A DNA stretch of 64,000 nucleotides from assembly GCF_047663525.1 (NCBI RefSeq), contig NC_092600.1:5514001-5578000 (forward strand), given 5' to 3'. Positions 38,280-53,200 of this stretch are shown here, piece after piece. Below the pieces are notes generated by a model. That model made no database searches and was not told where the DNA came from. It saw nothing but the letters and a program-made list of their open reading frames with translations. Position numbers and translations under genes: made by a program. The DNA is from Anas platyrhynchos. Its lineage: Eukaryota; Chordata; Aves; Anseriformes; Anatidae. Position 1 is the first letter of the stretch; each line of letters opens with the position of its first letter.

Positions 38280-41200
38280 TACATACACTGGCAAACAGAG
38301 GCACAGCACTTACAGAGCAACTCTATGGCAAACCTGAGAATAAAAACTGAGGTATAAGTCAATCCTAGCTCCATAAGTGCTGTGTGACATTCCTTTCTCT
38401 TGACTGTGTTCTCTGAATAAGCGTCATTCAAATACTGTGAACTTGGTTTGACCATCTTTGCTCCCCAAGAATCATTTCGTAACAGAGCCGGTCTCAGTTG
38501 CACCACATGTAACAGAACCCCACATCTGCTTCTGACAAGTTGGATCAAGAATAAAAACAGAATCATTACTTCCTTTTTTACTTATTTTGACATTTGTTTT
38601 GTGTCAGAACACACCCCTCCTCACTCTATAGCTTCTATAGGTTCTTACCTTGAACACTACATACAGCTCTTCTAGTTCTTCAATAGAGAAACCAATGTCA
38701 CTAGACACAGCTCGGACCTACAGTTAGGGAAAAAACAGAGTGAGCTATTTATTTCAAAGCTAGACAAATTAAATGACTCAGTGAAAAATCTGTGTAACAA
38801 AGCAGAGAAGAAAACAATTAAAATGAGATATGACACAAGAGAGGAGAGAAAACATAACTATTCCAATACCTTCCATTACCATGGATTACAGGTCAAGAAG
38901 ACAGTTTCTGGTCAAGCAGAAACCACTGACATTTTAAGCAGCTAGTAAAAACTTACTGATGACTTCCTGTCTCTGCAGCACTGAGAACCCTATGTTGCCC
39001 CTCCCTCTTGTTTCTATCTTCAGATATTTGACTCAAATGCACAAAAACAACAGCAAAAGAAACAGATGGACAAGGTTCCCCACCTGGAGCGTGGGAGATA
39101 GTTGCAATAGATGTCAATAATCCTTTCTGGCCATTAACCCTTCTGTAAAATTCCCCAACATGCTAGCATACCCTCTAAATAGGAGAAAAATACTTATCTG
39201 CTATCTATTTTTCTCAAAGATTACAGGCAAGTAGGAAAACAGACAGTTTTAGGCATTGGAGACTATTATGAGGCCTATAAATGGTTTTTATCTCCCTCCA
39301 TGCCAAGTATCTAATTTGATCATGCCCAATGACTTTAAACCATTTTATTAGATTAACTAGACCTATGTGAACAAGAAAACTGAAAATCCATTATTCCAGC
39401 CAGTAAATCCATTTCTCACATTAAGTGCCATTCTTTAAGTGACTTAAAACCAGGTTTGCTACAGAGCAAACTTTCTTGATTCTTAAAGCATTGCATTAAT
39501 ATGCCATTTGGTAGCTCATTTAATCTGGGAGTCACATACCACACTCTTCTTGGCTGTATCCTCTAGGGACTGGATCACCTTCAGCCTTTGTTTAAAACGC
39601 ATTTGTTCAATATCATCTGCCTTCAAATTGCTAAATTTCTACAAAAGAAAAAAAAAAGCGGACCAGGTCAGCATCATCTCCTTAAGAACAAATAATCCCT
39701 GTTGAATTACATGATCTTTAACAAGTGTAGTGTACCCTCAGAGATTATCTAGAACCCCCAGAAACCTTTTACTAGCAGCAAAAAGGTGAGAAAAAACTGT
39801 GGAAATGAACTGGGATGCTTCCATGTTTCTGCAGCATACCTCATGATTTTTGACAGTCTCCACTGGTGCTGGAGAGACTCTTTGGAATCCACAATAGTCA
39901 AAAATGTTAGGCTCTACTTTTACCAAACAAAAATATTAATGGCTTGAGCATGCACTCCTTGAGCACCTCGAGCTACGAGCAGTTCAAATTCCATCTGTAT
40001 AAAACCAGATTTTAGGGGAGAAAAATCACTTAGGCAAAAACTAAGCCAGAACCTGACCTCATAGGATGTTTTGATGAGGTCAAAGATGTCAATTTCAAGT
40101 GGTGGGTCATCTCCACTCGTCAATAAGGCATGCAAGTGGGGAATAGGGGGTGAGACGCTCTGTCTGTTAACTACATTGTCCAAATACCTGTGGAGAAAAC
40201 AAACAAACAGATCCAAGTCTCCAGGATTAGTGTTAAAGAAAAGCAGTAGTATCCTAAATGCATCAGCCCTAACTCCTTTGTATTATTAATGTAAACACAC
40301 AGGAAAATTTAATTTTTCCCAGCTAACCCACAATGCTATCCTCAACATCTCAGACAGACAACTGATTTTCACTCTACTTTGGGGATATCTGTTCTTTTCA
40401 AAAGCAGGCTCCCAGCAGTAAGCTGAAGATCTTACTGTAAATAGGACAGATTCACATTTCAAACAAGAAATTCTTTTATTTACTACACTTGCGAAATATC
40501 TGCTTGATCAAGTTTTCTGTTACAAGAAGGCCATTCTTGCCAGGACTTGTTCTTAATAGTGGATTAGAATTCTTCTGTGAATTTTGGATAAGCAACCCTG
40601 TGGATTTCAAATTCAAACTGAGAAACAGGAATGTTGTATGCCACCAAACAAACAGCTCTGCAAATATGGGATTCCTCAGCTCATACTTCAGCTGAAAATT
40701 TGTTTCAGCTGTTGCAGAAAGCAATAGCAAACATCTCTGGTGCTCAAGTTTCACCCTAGACAAATTTCTATGACCTGCTATGTAATGGAATTCATGGGAA
40801 CTATAAAAGACTCTCTCTTATAAGGTACAAAGGGATGATGACTAAAAAGGGTACCATCACCGTTCAGTTATAAGTAAGAACAAGTAATGGTACCTGCCCA
40901 GAATAGTCATGGCTTCACCTTCATCACAGCACTGTAACAACTTCTCCATGTTGGCATCAAGTATGGCCAATGACACCTGCAAGATAAACTTGATGCCCTC
41001 GTAGAAAAAACAGTCAACAATGACCACAGCACTCTCAAAGGGCATGACACTGAGAAAGAGTGTGAGAAACCAAGAAAGGGATATGGTAGAAATCACTCCC
41101 AGCTCCTGCATCTTTTCTGACAGCTGTGGAAGATACTCTCGTGTAAGTTCTTCAAAGATGCCTTGGTCCACCAATGCACCTGGGAAAAGAGACAAGAACA

Positions 41201-44200
41201 ATGTCAGAACTCGAATTTGTGAGGTCATGGTACTATAACCAAGTTAATCAATTATTAAACAAAACATGATGAGTTCACTTTGATTTCCTATCAGCTTCTT
41301 AATATCAGAACTAAAAGTAACACATTTGTTTAGATTTGTTACCCTGTTCCCAATAAACATAACACATACAGATGGAGATTATTCTCGACTCCATCTTCCT
41401 TGTTTAGCTTGGTAGCCCATGACGTCTTTTCCTATGCCTCCACCACACACCTGCAACTTTAAAGGGAAGAGGCTTGTGCTTCATCTTTAAAACCCATCAC
41501 GTTTAACTAATTCTGAAGAAACAAAATATTCCTGAGAGATTCTGATAAAACTGTAGCTGAAAATCCAGGATCCAGCATGATATTGACAAAGACTCACCCA
41601 CTACTCTTGTGTTGTAGTAATCTGGCAACATCCGCTCACATAAAGCCACTAGGAGCCAGAAAGCTTCTTCCTCATTGCAGTATAACAACAGCACTGATGT
41701 AACAATGTTCATTGCCTATTTGTTGGCAGCATTAAATACAGGCAGAGAGAGAGGGAGAGAGAGAGAAACATGAAGACGTTCATGAAAATTCTGTCATTAC
41801 AGATCAGCTAAACTTAAAGAGCATGATTACAGCAAAGCAGTCTTGTGGGAGTGAGAGTCAGATTTATTTCCAGCTTTTACTGGTATCTGAGTCACTAGGT
41901 GACCTTGAGACAATTAACCTTCCTGTTTCAGTTCCTCTGCAAGGCAGCAGATAATGTAACTACTTTTTGTCAAGCACTTTTGTTAATAAACATGACCATA
42001 TATGATTCTCAGAGTTTTCAGAAAAAGCTTTGATCGTAACAGAACAATGTAACAAGAACCTCTCATGGCACAGAAATACACAAAACAAATCTGAATTTCT
42101 ACTGAGCTGTTTGCGAAACAGCAACTGGCTTCATTTGTGATATATTGCTCATGTGCATCACTATTCGCTTGATTTCATTGCTTATTTCAAGGAAACCAGG
42201 AGATGCTTTTCTTGAAGTAAGGAGAGCTCTAGCACAAAAACTACTGAAAGAAAGGTGTCACCACACATAATGGATATGTTCAAAATCTATATAAATGCTG
42301 TATCCAAAGGATAATTAAGAGATCCATGCAACATCACCACTTCTTTCCACCACATACACAGCAAGAAGGAAAAGCTTGAAACTGAACCAAGAACTGCTGA
42401 AAAGATCCAATACAGTCATGGTAACCATGCAGGGGCTAATAAGTCTAAGACTTCCTTCTTACCTGACAGTACCCAATTGTTGGATTTCTGAATGCATAAG
42501 CTGTTAAGACTCTCCGGAGGGCAGCAATTCCCAACTCATTCTGGAAGGCAGGATGTTCTGGCATAGAACGGTGCAGATCTCTCTCAATTTCTTCTGTAGC
42601 AAGATTGTACTTTCCCATTGACTTTTCCACAAGATCTCCATAGTAACCAGGATGAGTGACCATCTCGTTCCAAGCCCCTGTAATGACAAATAAATACTGC
42701 ATCACTTCTTGTGCTTCAAAATATAGGCTCTATGCTCACAGCATCAGAGAAGAAGCATCCAGGAAGCACTACACAAACTCAGAAACTACGAATAGACATG
42801 AAAGTAAGTATAGAAACAAATTCATTGTTAAAGCATCAGGTTAGAGTGTAAGTCCCAAAACTGAAATTCAGACAAAATTGACCAAAGAGCTACTACACTC
42901 ATAAATAAAGTCATATTAGTAATGCAATCACTGCATTTTTGTCCAAGACAACCACGAAGTATAATTCATGTGGAGTTAACTTCTGATTTATCTCTTCTGA
43001 AATGTGCTGTGATTTATACCTTTTCCCTTGGGATGTGCAGAACACTTTTTTCTGCTAGCTGCCAAAGTATCTCTCACATCCTCCTACCTGAGAAAAGTAG
43101 CCACAGCTCTCCACGAAGATTCTCTGGGATTCCTTTCTGCACCAGCTCCCTAGTCTTGGCAGTGCGATACATACACATCCCTCTCCCATATTCAAAGAAA
43201 TGAATGTTCCAAGACTCTTCCTTCATCTTCTCCTTTGCCTGCACAGGAACAAACAAAGCCATTTTAGGAGATCAAAGCATTTTTATATTTGCATAACAGG
43301 TGATTTCTGGGTACTCAGGCCTACATTTCATGAAAGAAATGCACTGTGACACCTAAAGATTTTCTTCTTCCTGCTGAATAAAAGGGTGTATGCTAATCTA
43401 CACTGTTCTGAATCAGTTCTGACCTGCTTTAAGTCATCTCCACAACAGTAACATGGGCTTAGCAATGATATTACACCTTGCAAATCTTTACATAAATGCA
43501 AGAACCTTGGTCTAAGATGACTGTCTAGGAAGCCAAGATACCAGTTCTCTACTGCTTTGATCTGAAGAAAAGCAGTTCTTCACAGATCCTAATTTGTATC
43601 CCACAAGCACAGTAACACAAGTTTCTCAGCCTCTACTCATGTATCTCAGTACTGATACAGTAAGCTGATGGTTAGGTTACATCTATGCAGCACTACCATG
43701 GTGACAGTGATACTGCAGAGGTGACAGAAGCTAGGGAGAAAATGCATTTATAGTCTCAGAGCAGGACAGGAAATCTGCCACCTACTATACACTATTTATA
43801 GTTAATTGATTTAAGTTAAAATATCATTTACCCCTTTGGGTCCCAAGAGCTCCTCAGAATTTCTTCTGAAAAGTTTGAGCAGTCCCTGGGAGGCTGTTGG
43901 CACTTCCCCTGCGCAGAAGTTGACAGGTCGATTGTTGAGAGCAGACGGGGGGCTAACTGCAAGTGGGCTGCTGGAAGGCAACTCTGGAACTTCCTGGAAA
44001 ATGCAAATATTTACTTTGATAAAAAACATAATGTATTTCTGTTGTTGTAAAGTTAGTCATACATAACATATCTGCCAGACTGGAGACAGAGGTGGTAGAG
44101 AAGAGGTGGCTACAGTTCTGGCTTTTCCTTTATATTGTCCTTCAAGAACTATCCCCGTGTCTGCCTGAAAGGTGCAAAAATGCGCCTCCCACCTATTTCC

Positions 44201-47200
44201 TTAGTACCTCACATCCAGGATCACCCAAATTCCACTTCCATTCCCTGTCACTGCCGCATGGTTTCTTGGATGGTGTTCTTTGCAAGAAGTCAGAGATTCT
44301 CTGTACCAAGAAATCTCGGTCCCTCAGATTGGCAAAGAAGAAGGTCATTTTACTTTTAGTGCTGATGGACAGAGGGCTGGGCAAGACACTGGAACTATCG
44401 GCCTTCTCAACTATTGTCACCTAGAAGACAAAGACAAGGGCAGAAGACATTTGGATCTAGCAGAATCTCCATTATCTGCAAAGCATGACACAAAAGCTAG
44501 AAGCAGACAAAGAGATAAGAAAAGGCTGTAGTAATGCAAAACTGAGAAATCCCCACCTCCCTGAGAGGAATGATAAGATGACAAGCCTCCTCTGCCTTGC
44601 TGGCAAAACAGATGTAGTTGTTGGAAACAAACATCTGGCCAGGAATGTGCATCTTGTTGAATGGTGTCCACAAGGTACAGTCTGTATGTCCATCCAGGCA
44701 CTCATCCTTGGGCAGCCGAAAAGTGGCACGGTAGCATTCATTTTTGGCTCGAGCATCAAGGTCTCTGGGGAAAAGTAGAGAGTAGTCCCTAGAGTTTTTT
44801 TTCTCCTTTGAAAAACCCACACAAACACTAGCATAAGTGTTTGTTACAATAACAAACTCCAGCCTGTGCTGTGAATTCTTACTATTCATTTCTCTAACTG
44901 AGATGCTAACCCTTATCTGACTCCTCTTTCAGCCTTCAGACATGCTTCACTGACAAGGTATGTCCTGCAATACAAGACAAAATAGGCAAGCGCATCTCAG
45001 AACACAAATCTGAAATACTGAAATGTTATATCAGATTTAGAAACTGTTAAGAAAAGTCCCCAGTGGAAGGATTTTTTGCAACATACATATTTATTTTTAT
45101 AATTTTTGAACTTCAGGCCAAGGGGCCAGTTTCATTTTCTTCTTTCACACTTTCTTTTTTAAATATGATTTTTAGTAGTTTGAAGTTGAAAATTCCTTCT
45201 GAGAGCCTCTAGTCTGTACCTTCATGCATGAGAAAGACATGAGGGTTTATGTGAATTCAATACCAATTAGGGATGGAAAAAAACAGGCAGAGGACTAATG
45301 ACTGAAATAACTGAAGCGTTGCCTAGAGTGAGAAAAACCCAGGGGCACCTGAGAGCTACACAGTAATGCTGATTTATTATTACAATCCCCTTTCCTCTGT
45401 CTTCTCACTGCTGGAAACACACACCTTTTTAGTGCAGAGATGTTCTTAAGAGGCTTCCTGGGCTTTGGGAGGGACTTGTCCTGTAGGAAGCTCTCATTAT
45501 CCAGTAGCTGCCGCATAGCAATGTTAGCCAACTGCTCCATCAACTTGAAGGTCTCATTGATGTTAAGAAACATGGAAAAATAAAGTTCGCTGTCCCTTGT
45601 GCTCACTTTAATGCACTCAGGGAACAGCAGGGTAGCATTTTTTTCTAGCTGGGTTACATCCACCCATTGAATCACCAGTGTCACTAGAAAAAAAAAAAAG
45701 TTAAAAAAGCCACTATTACAATTTGAGATTAAACAAAAATCAGAAATGAAGCTCAAGCAGCAAGAAAGCTCTCCATGCAGCAGTATTTTTCTCCTCTTAC
45801 ATGTGCACATTCCTTTTCTTTATTCTTTTCTGGGTTCTCAAAAAATACTTGGAAATATTATTTAGGAATAGCTGGACTAGAAATAATGCAGCTCCAAAGG
45901 ACTCTTCTATCTATTAAATGCTTTCAACTACAATTACTCATGTTTTAATTCTTTCTAGCAAGTTAACTTCGTACTCAGGGGTTTAAGTTTTGTTATTACT
46001 GGGTGGTTCTCAAACAAAACTCACTAAAGTCAAAAAATTGCTTGGTTCTCTAATTCAGTGGAAGTAAAAGCCCAGGTGCACAACCTGGCAGTTTAAACTT
46101 CACTGAAGTGTCTACAAGTGCAAGAACGGGTCTACAAGTTGAGCCAGAGCTCAAAGGATTCCTAAAGAGAAAAAAAAACAAACACCATTCAGCTTTAAAA
46201 AAAAAAAAAAAGAGTCCCCATGAAAGATCACCCACATCAAAAAGATAATGGGAAATAGCAGGAAAACAATTAGTAAGTTTATAACTCACCCTCTTTGCCC
46301 AGCAGGAAGGAATAGAAACAGAGGTGATTGACAGTGAGGTACAGCCAACCCTGCCGGGGAACACGCCCCTTCCAATAGCTGCAAGAATAGTAATTGACCA
46401 ACTTCTCCACCTCTGGCATCCCAAACTGCTTCCGCATCTTCAGTTCAGCCTCTTTGAATTTACCTGGATCCTCTTCGCTCTGGGGCTGCTGATTCTTGTT
46501 CTCTTCAGCAATAATTCCCTGAAGGACATGGGAGGAGAGACACAGAGATAAGAGATGTCTGCTGACAGACCGAATATACAGTTAAAGGTCACAGCAGCAA
46601 TCCGGAAGACAGAAAGAAGAAACACAACACAGCAGTTAACATTTCTCCTGTCAAGCTAGAGAAACAGTAAAGACATGTAGAAGGAGCAGTCAGATAGCCT
46701 GGGAGTCTACGAGCTGATCTGCTCCTGAACACACGCAGTTAGGGTTCATGTTTAACATTTGACTGCATTTCTCACAGCTGGTCTGGTAACACTTTGAACA
46801 CCCTGCAGGAGAACTGGTCTGCTTTCACTTGCAAACACGCTTCTTCAACAGGAAGATCATCATCTGTCAGGAAGCACTGAACTCTGCAAGCTGTCAGATC
46901 TTGACCGGCCAGAAGGAAAAACAAATTACCACAATCTCTCTCGCACACAGACACACAGCAACTACAGAGAAACCTGACAAGAGTACTAGAAAAGCCTCAG
47001 ACTGCTTCTGTTCAATAAAAAAAACGCACGTTAAGTTTCTATTCAGCAGAATCTGTGGGCTGGTCATCTGAAGTGTGTTAACTGCACAACAAGCAGAGAC
47101 ACCTGTCTGAACACCCATGCAAGTTAGGGTTCAGTTCCTTTACATCCTAGATGGCTTCTAGACCATCATGGGAACACAAATGCATTGCTTACAAACCAGA

Positions 47201-50200
47201 ATTCTCTCCCCCATATTTGTTCCTAGATCAACTTTAGTTTAACACCATGTCGAAGGTTCACAAGAATTATAATAAGAGATTAGATTTTAATTAGTTACCC
47301 TAAGTAGGCTGCTCCTTGACATCTACTGCCCATAACCTCCCCCCCCAACATTTGTCCAGCGTTATGGATGTAATGTCATGCTCACAACACTGTATGCATT
47401 TCATGACAATTTCAAATGTATATCTGAAGCTCTGCAATGGAGCTCTTGCTTCCTCCCTTCCAAGGGTAAAAAGCTCTTCATACCACCTCCCTATTCATTA
47501 TCAGAATCTAGAAGTCCTTCAGGGAAACATGTCCCTTACATGTATCTTGCCCTTGACAAAGGTGGTGATATCTTCTTCATTATCAAAGATGGATAGAGTC
47601 TGCAGTAAGTTATTCTCCAGCCATTCCCAGTGCTTTGTGATCTCTTTACGAGATGATCCTAGTTGAAGGGGTGAAATATGAAGGGAAGAGCAAAGAAAAA
47701 AAAAATTAGAACAAACTATTTTTTTTTCTCCAAGTTTATAGCAGTAAATTAATAATTACCAAACAGTGATCAAACATCAAACACATCAATTGTATACATG
47801 TTGAGGATATTATATACACACCATTATGTGTCTAATGAAATGTCTCAGTTGCCACTGAGGATAATAAGCACACTACCAACACATCATCCTATTTGCAATT
47901 ACACAGCAAATAGTGTTTTTTCCCAGACAAAAAGCATTGTTACGCTCCAGACAAGAAGTACTCTTAATTCCTAATTGTCTAGAATAAAAATAATGAACTT
48001 TCAGAAGAAACTTGAAATTTCAGAACAATCACACTTTTTACACCTCCAAAGGGGTTTCATTTTTCATGGGCAGCACAGAACATACAATTACAAAACAAAA
48101 AGCAACCAAAGTATTCAAATGTCAGATGCTATGTTCTTTGCTTTCCTAAAGAAAAAAAAGGTCTCAGCAAAACTTGTATCAGTTAGTTGTCTTTAACCAC
48201 ACAGCCCACAAGGTTCACAGAGGACAAGCTTCACTCACTAACCACTTTAATGAACTCTTCTATAAAAAGTTGCTTTCATTAACATTTTGTTCCCTTAACT
48301 GTTCCAGAGATTTACATTTAGTAAAAGATTTCTTCACCTCTATCAACGGCTATTACTCTATTCTCTTATGCAGAAATAAAGAAATAAAATAGCAATTCAA
48401 TTTTTTAAGATAAGAAACAACATTAAATGCAGACAAAATTTGCAAGTCAAAGACACTTGTAAGTTTCTCATTGCCAAATTCCAGTTGATTCATCTTTTGA
48501 AGTTTCAAACAAAAGCAATGGGATATGTAAAAATGTTAACAGCATGCCTCCCACTACTCAAATTCTCTGCTAGAACATTAAACCCCTAAATGTGGTTAAT
48601 GATGGAAATGAAGAAAACAGCAGGAAACAAACAGTCCCCTAAAGCTACTGTTCTACCTGACTTTCTTATCTAAGAGGCTGCTTCAGCAAAGAAACAATAT
48701 TTGTGTGTTTGTAGTTGGATACCCGGCCACAAAACCAAACCCCAGCTAATCTGTGGTTTCATAAGCAAAAATAACTCCAAAACCTGAAACCAAAAACTAG
48801 AAGCAAATAAGCTGTCTTGTCTCAGAGGACTGCAGGACTATGAGTTTGAGTTTCTGTGTACAGGTCAATGGATTAGACAACAAATACAGTTTCTTCTGCT
48901 TTTGTGTATAAGTTTACTTGATGTTTATTCAAGCCACTTGACATTGTTTTTGAAGCGTAACTAATTCTGAATAATACTAAATGGCTAATTTTAAGAGCAC
49001 AGAATTATCAATTACAGGATGCTTTGGTCATCAAAGAAAAAAACAAATGCGCCAACAGTCAAGTAGTAATGGTGGGGGAATAAATCCCATCTAGTTGTTT
49101 CATGACCTGCATCTCTCACCAACTGAGAGCAAACAAAGTGCTAAAAGACAGGTCTCAATAATTGAGGTCTTTCTATGAACAACATTAGAGTAACATACAC
49201 AAAATGACTAAAATTCTGCAATTCCTACAAAGAGTTCTAAGAACAAAGTGCTGAAGGCTGAAGCTGCATGCATAACTGGAATGCTTCCCACTAGTATTTA
49301 CACATGACAAACCATACATTAAAGATGGACATTTTTCAGCTAGAGAACCATGTAAATTTTGTAACTTTAAGTGAATGCCAGTACGCTTCTTTTGACAGTA
49401 ATGTGAATATATCATATGATTAAAAAATAGTACTTTGGATTAGTATAATGTATTTATTCTAGTATAATAATTTATCAAATTCCATACAGTTGCTACATAG
49501 CCCATCTCATTCTACCATGTTGCATTACTTCAAAGTAACTGAAATATTGAGAATATCAGCTAATGCACTACTGAAATTGTACAAAAACACGCTTGCTGAG
49601 TGTCAAGGTACTACAGAATGATTTGCACCATGTGTGGCTAATACATTTTCTGGTTTTTTTTTGTTTGTTTGTTTGTTTTTTCCTATTCAGTTTCTGTTCT
49701 GTCATCTTATTTTCCTGTTTTCTTCTTCTCTGCCTCCTCCTTCGTCAAAAGGGAAACTGATTTTTTTTTGTGGAACACAGCAATTTCTAAGGCTCTCTCC
49801 TGCAGAATTTAAGCAGCTCTGCAAGGGAGAATGTTTTGTTGGTTGCCTGGGGACAAGATGGGAACAGGGAAAACAAGGTTTCAACATCTGTAGGCTTAGC
49901 AAATAATTACTTCATGCTCAGATTTTATTTTTGAACCACAAAGTGAGAAGTGAAGATGCTTATTGTAAACAAAGCCACTCTAACAAATATGTCTTAAGAT
50001 ATTTTCTTTTCAGCAACCAGTAGGACTTAAAGCCTTAAGCAGAGTTCACTACTGGATACCAGAAGGTTGCACCACAATATTCCAATGCAGCAGTTACATC
50101 TATCAAGTAAAAGAGGCCAAGAATTCTTGCTGCTTTAAAAAAGATATATTAATATATTTTACAGATATACTATAGCTATACATCTATTACAGGCCAGAAA

Positions 50201-53200
50201 TAGCAGAAGGAAAAAAAAAAAAAAGGATCAAAACACTAAGATTTCCACAAGAGTGTTTGGCACTTTGAATGACCTTACACATTCCCATCTTGTACTGTGT
50301 TCCTGGTAAGCAGGTTCTGGCACAGCACTCATTATCCCACAGCAATCTTTGTCATCACAGCTATATTTTCTCAGCAATCCTCTATGACCCTACAAACCAA
50401 TATCTTGGAGGATACAAATTTCATAACATCTGCAGAAGTGGAAGCTTTCACAGAGCCTTATGTTCACAACCTACAGTTTAAACAATGCCAAGAAGTTTTG
50501 CCATTTCTGGCATCACCCACTGCCCCACCAAAATTTCCTGAGCAGTCACAGAATACTCCTATGTGGGTAACTGATCACTTGAAGAAAACAGAGAATAGAA
50601 TAACATGAATCCAGCCTCTGACAAGAGTCACATCAATACATACCACACGCTACTGCCCAATACACTTGAGAGTCCTGAGTCTGGTGCAGAATACGGTACG
50701 GGGCAACTCTGGCACTGGAATCCAAAACCACATCTAACGTTCCCACAAGGAGACCTAGGAAGCAAAGATACAGAAATTAAAACAATGCAATACCAAACCA
50801 AAGAATTGGGTTAAGCAAAAATACATCACTGACACTACAGAAAAGTACCAGTGTTCCTATTATGCACCCTGTGATGGGTCTTGGTCAAGAAAACAAAGAC
50901 ATAAATCCAGTCACTGGAAGCAAATTACCTATGAGCCACCAAAGGTAATCCCACTGTTAATGGCTGAAGTTTAGATGGCAATTAAATATCTGCTAAACCT
51001 CATTATGATCCTCTGCCTTCCTAGGAGAGTTTTATAATGAAATTAAATGCATTTTTTCCATGGGGTCCAGACGAATAAGAGAGACGGTTAAAGTGGAACG
51101 TCTTCAGATTAACTTTGTCTCAAAAATACTTTTTGAAAAACAGAGCTTTGTCCTCAGTGTGGGCAATAATCTCATAAACCTCTAAGATCTTTCATCACTG
51201 AATCCAAATGATTGCCACAAGAATATGAAGTCTCCAGAAATTCCAAGCTTCTACTACTACCTGATTTTTAAGCCACTAAATTATAACACGAAAGAGTTTT
51301 CAATACTGTATCTTTCAGCATCAACTATGCAAACAGAAGGCAAGGTCCATTCCAAAATGGAATCAAATAGTTCTAGAAAACTGGTACTCTCAGGTTTCAG
51401 TGACATTCCTGCAAGTACCTCAATTAAATAAAGAATGCAGCTAGAGAACCAAAATTTGGTAATTCAGAAGTTATTTTTTTAATATGGTAAATGAAAAGGC
51501 AGGCATTTTCAGCACTAAATGCTGACCGCCACTAGACTTCGTAAAGCAAATCCATTCATTTCAATTAAATCAATTTGCTAGTTAAATCAAATATTTAAGA
51601 TGATACTTTGCTTTATTAATTCTATATAATGTACTACGAGTACCTTTAGCATAAATTAATTTTGCAACATCTTCATTATTTCATTTTCTAATCTTTGAAC
51701 AGGGAGAGGGAGCACAGTTACTCCTCTGGTCTGCTATTCAGGAGACCCAGGCCCAATTCCCTGCCATCCTCCCTACGCTTTGGGTGAGCCTGAGCAAATT
51801 GTACTCGTCTGTATCTTTCACTGTGAAACTTGCTTCCTCCTCCCCTTTATCTCTCCCTCAGCTACCCAAAAGCAAGCAACAGATTAGGGACATAGCACTG
51901 AGCCTGCTTCAAGAGAAGCACTACAGATAACATGATCATCCAGAGAACAGCCACATGGAGTCTGGTAATCCTTAAAACAAATGCGTATGCACCCAATGCA
52001 ACAGGATCTGCTCTGGCTCCAGGTATCTTCTGTATAGTTGTTGGCAGAATATGGATTAAAAACTCATTTTGTATACTTCCTATAACAACACTCGATGTGT
52101 CATATGTATTGACACGTGTGCCAGTAACAAGACATGGAGACAAGAACTCGAGTACAACTGCAATTTAAACGACTTGTTAGCTTGGCTGAATATCTGCATT
52201 CTAACTCCCAGATGTTAACTTGCAGCTGTCCAGCTCTTGCGAGGAGGTCATGAGGCTTCCAGCACGCAGGGGCTCTGGAGAAGACTCTCACTGGGCTGAG
52301 CTTGCTCAAGAAGTAAACTGGCTCAAAGCTTCAAGCACTTAAGAAAAGATCAGTCTAAATGTTTAATTGTCCAGAACAGCGCCAAGGGTGACTTCTCCTT
52401 GTGAAGAGACTGGGAAATTCCAGAAGACATTTATATACTCACACACAAAATTACAGAAACCACGTTACATAAGAGAGTAGTTCAAAACCATTTTAAGTAT
52501 TGTGAAAAAGATGAAATACGCTAAAGATGTTTATCACTTGTGTCACTTCTGTAGTTCGTATTTTTTGTATTTGGTCCACAGGGCCAACCACATGAGGCTG
52601 GTTGTGCGTAACTCAACCAATGTAAAAAGCACCTTTTTATTATTTACATAACGGTGCGGGCATTCTGCACGTACACGGGGTGTTTGAGGGAATTCTGTTG
52701 TCGTTCACACCGTGCCTTGGTCACAGTGACGTTCATTTAACGGTCCCTGTCAGCAGCCAGGGATACCAGGCAGCCGCACACACACACAATTACCGCTCAG
52801 CTGCATGACTTCACCTCCGTCCACGCACAGCACCGTGACTGTCCCCAAAATGTGTAGGAGCACCACAGGAATACCTGTGAGTACCACAGCGAGACCCACC
52901 AGTACCACAGCGAGACCCACCAGTACCACAGCCATACCCACCAGTACCACAGCGAGACCTGCGAGTATCACAGCAACGCTCGTGACAAACCACACCTTGC
53001 TCTCCCCCACCTAAACCTTTTTTTTTTCTTTTTGGGGTGTATGAAGCACACCCCAAGGACCCGAGGCCACCTGAGTGACCCAAAAACCCCTTATCCCAAC
53101 CCAATTTTTCCCGGGCCAAGCGGGGAGGGCCGGGACCGCCCGGGGGTGTCCCGGAGAAGGCCGGAGCCCCTCACGCCGCCCACCCCGGATCCCCCACACC

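Noticed and set aside
52750-53014. Val/Leu-rich frame that looks like a membrane protein
   Set aside because: Produced entirely by the 21-base minisatellite; the opposite strand is also open.
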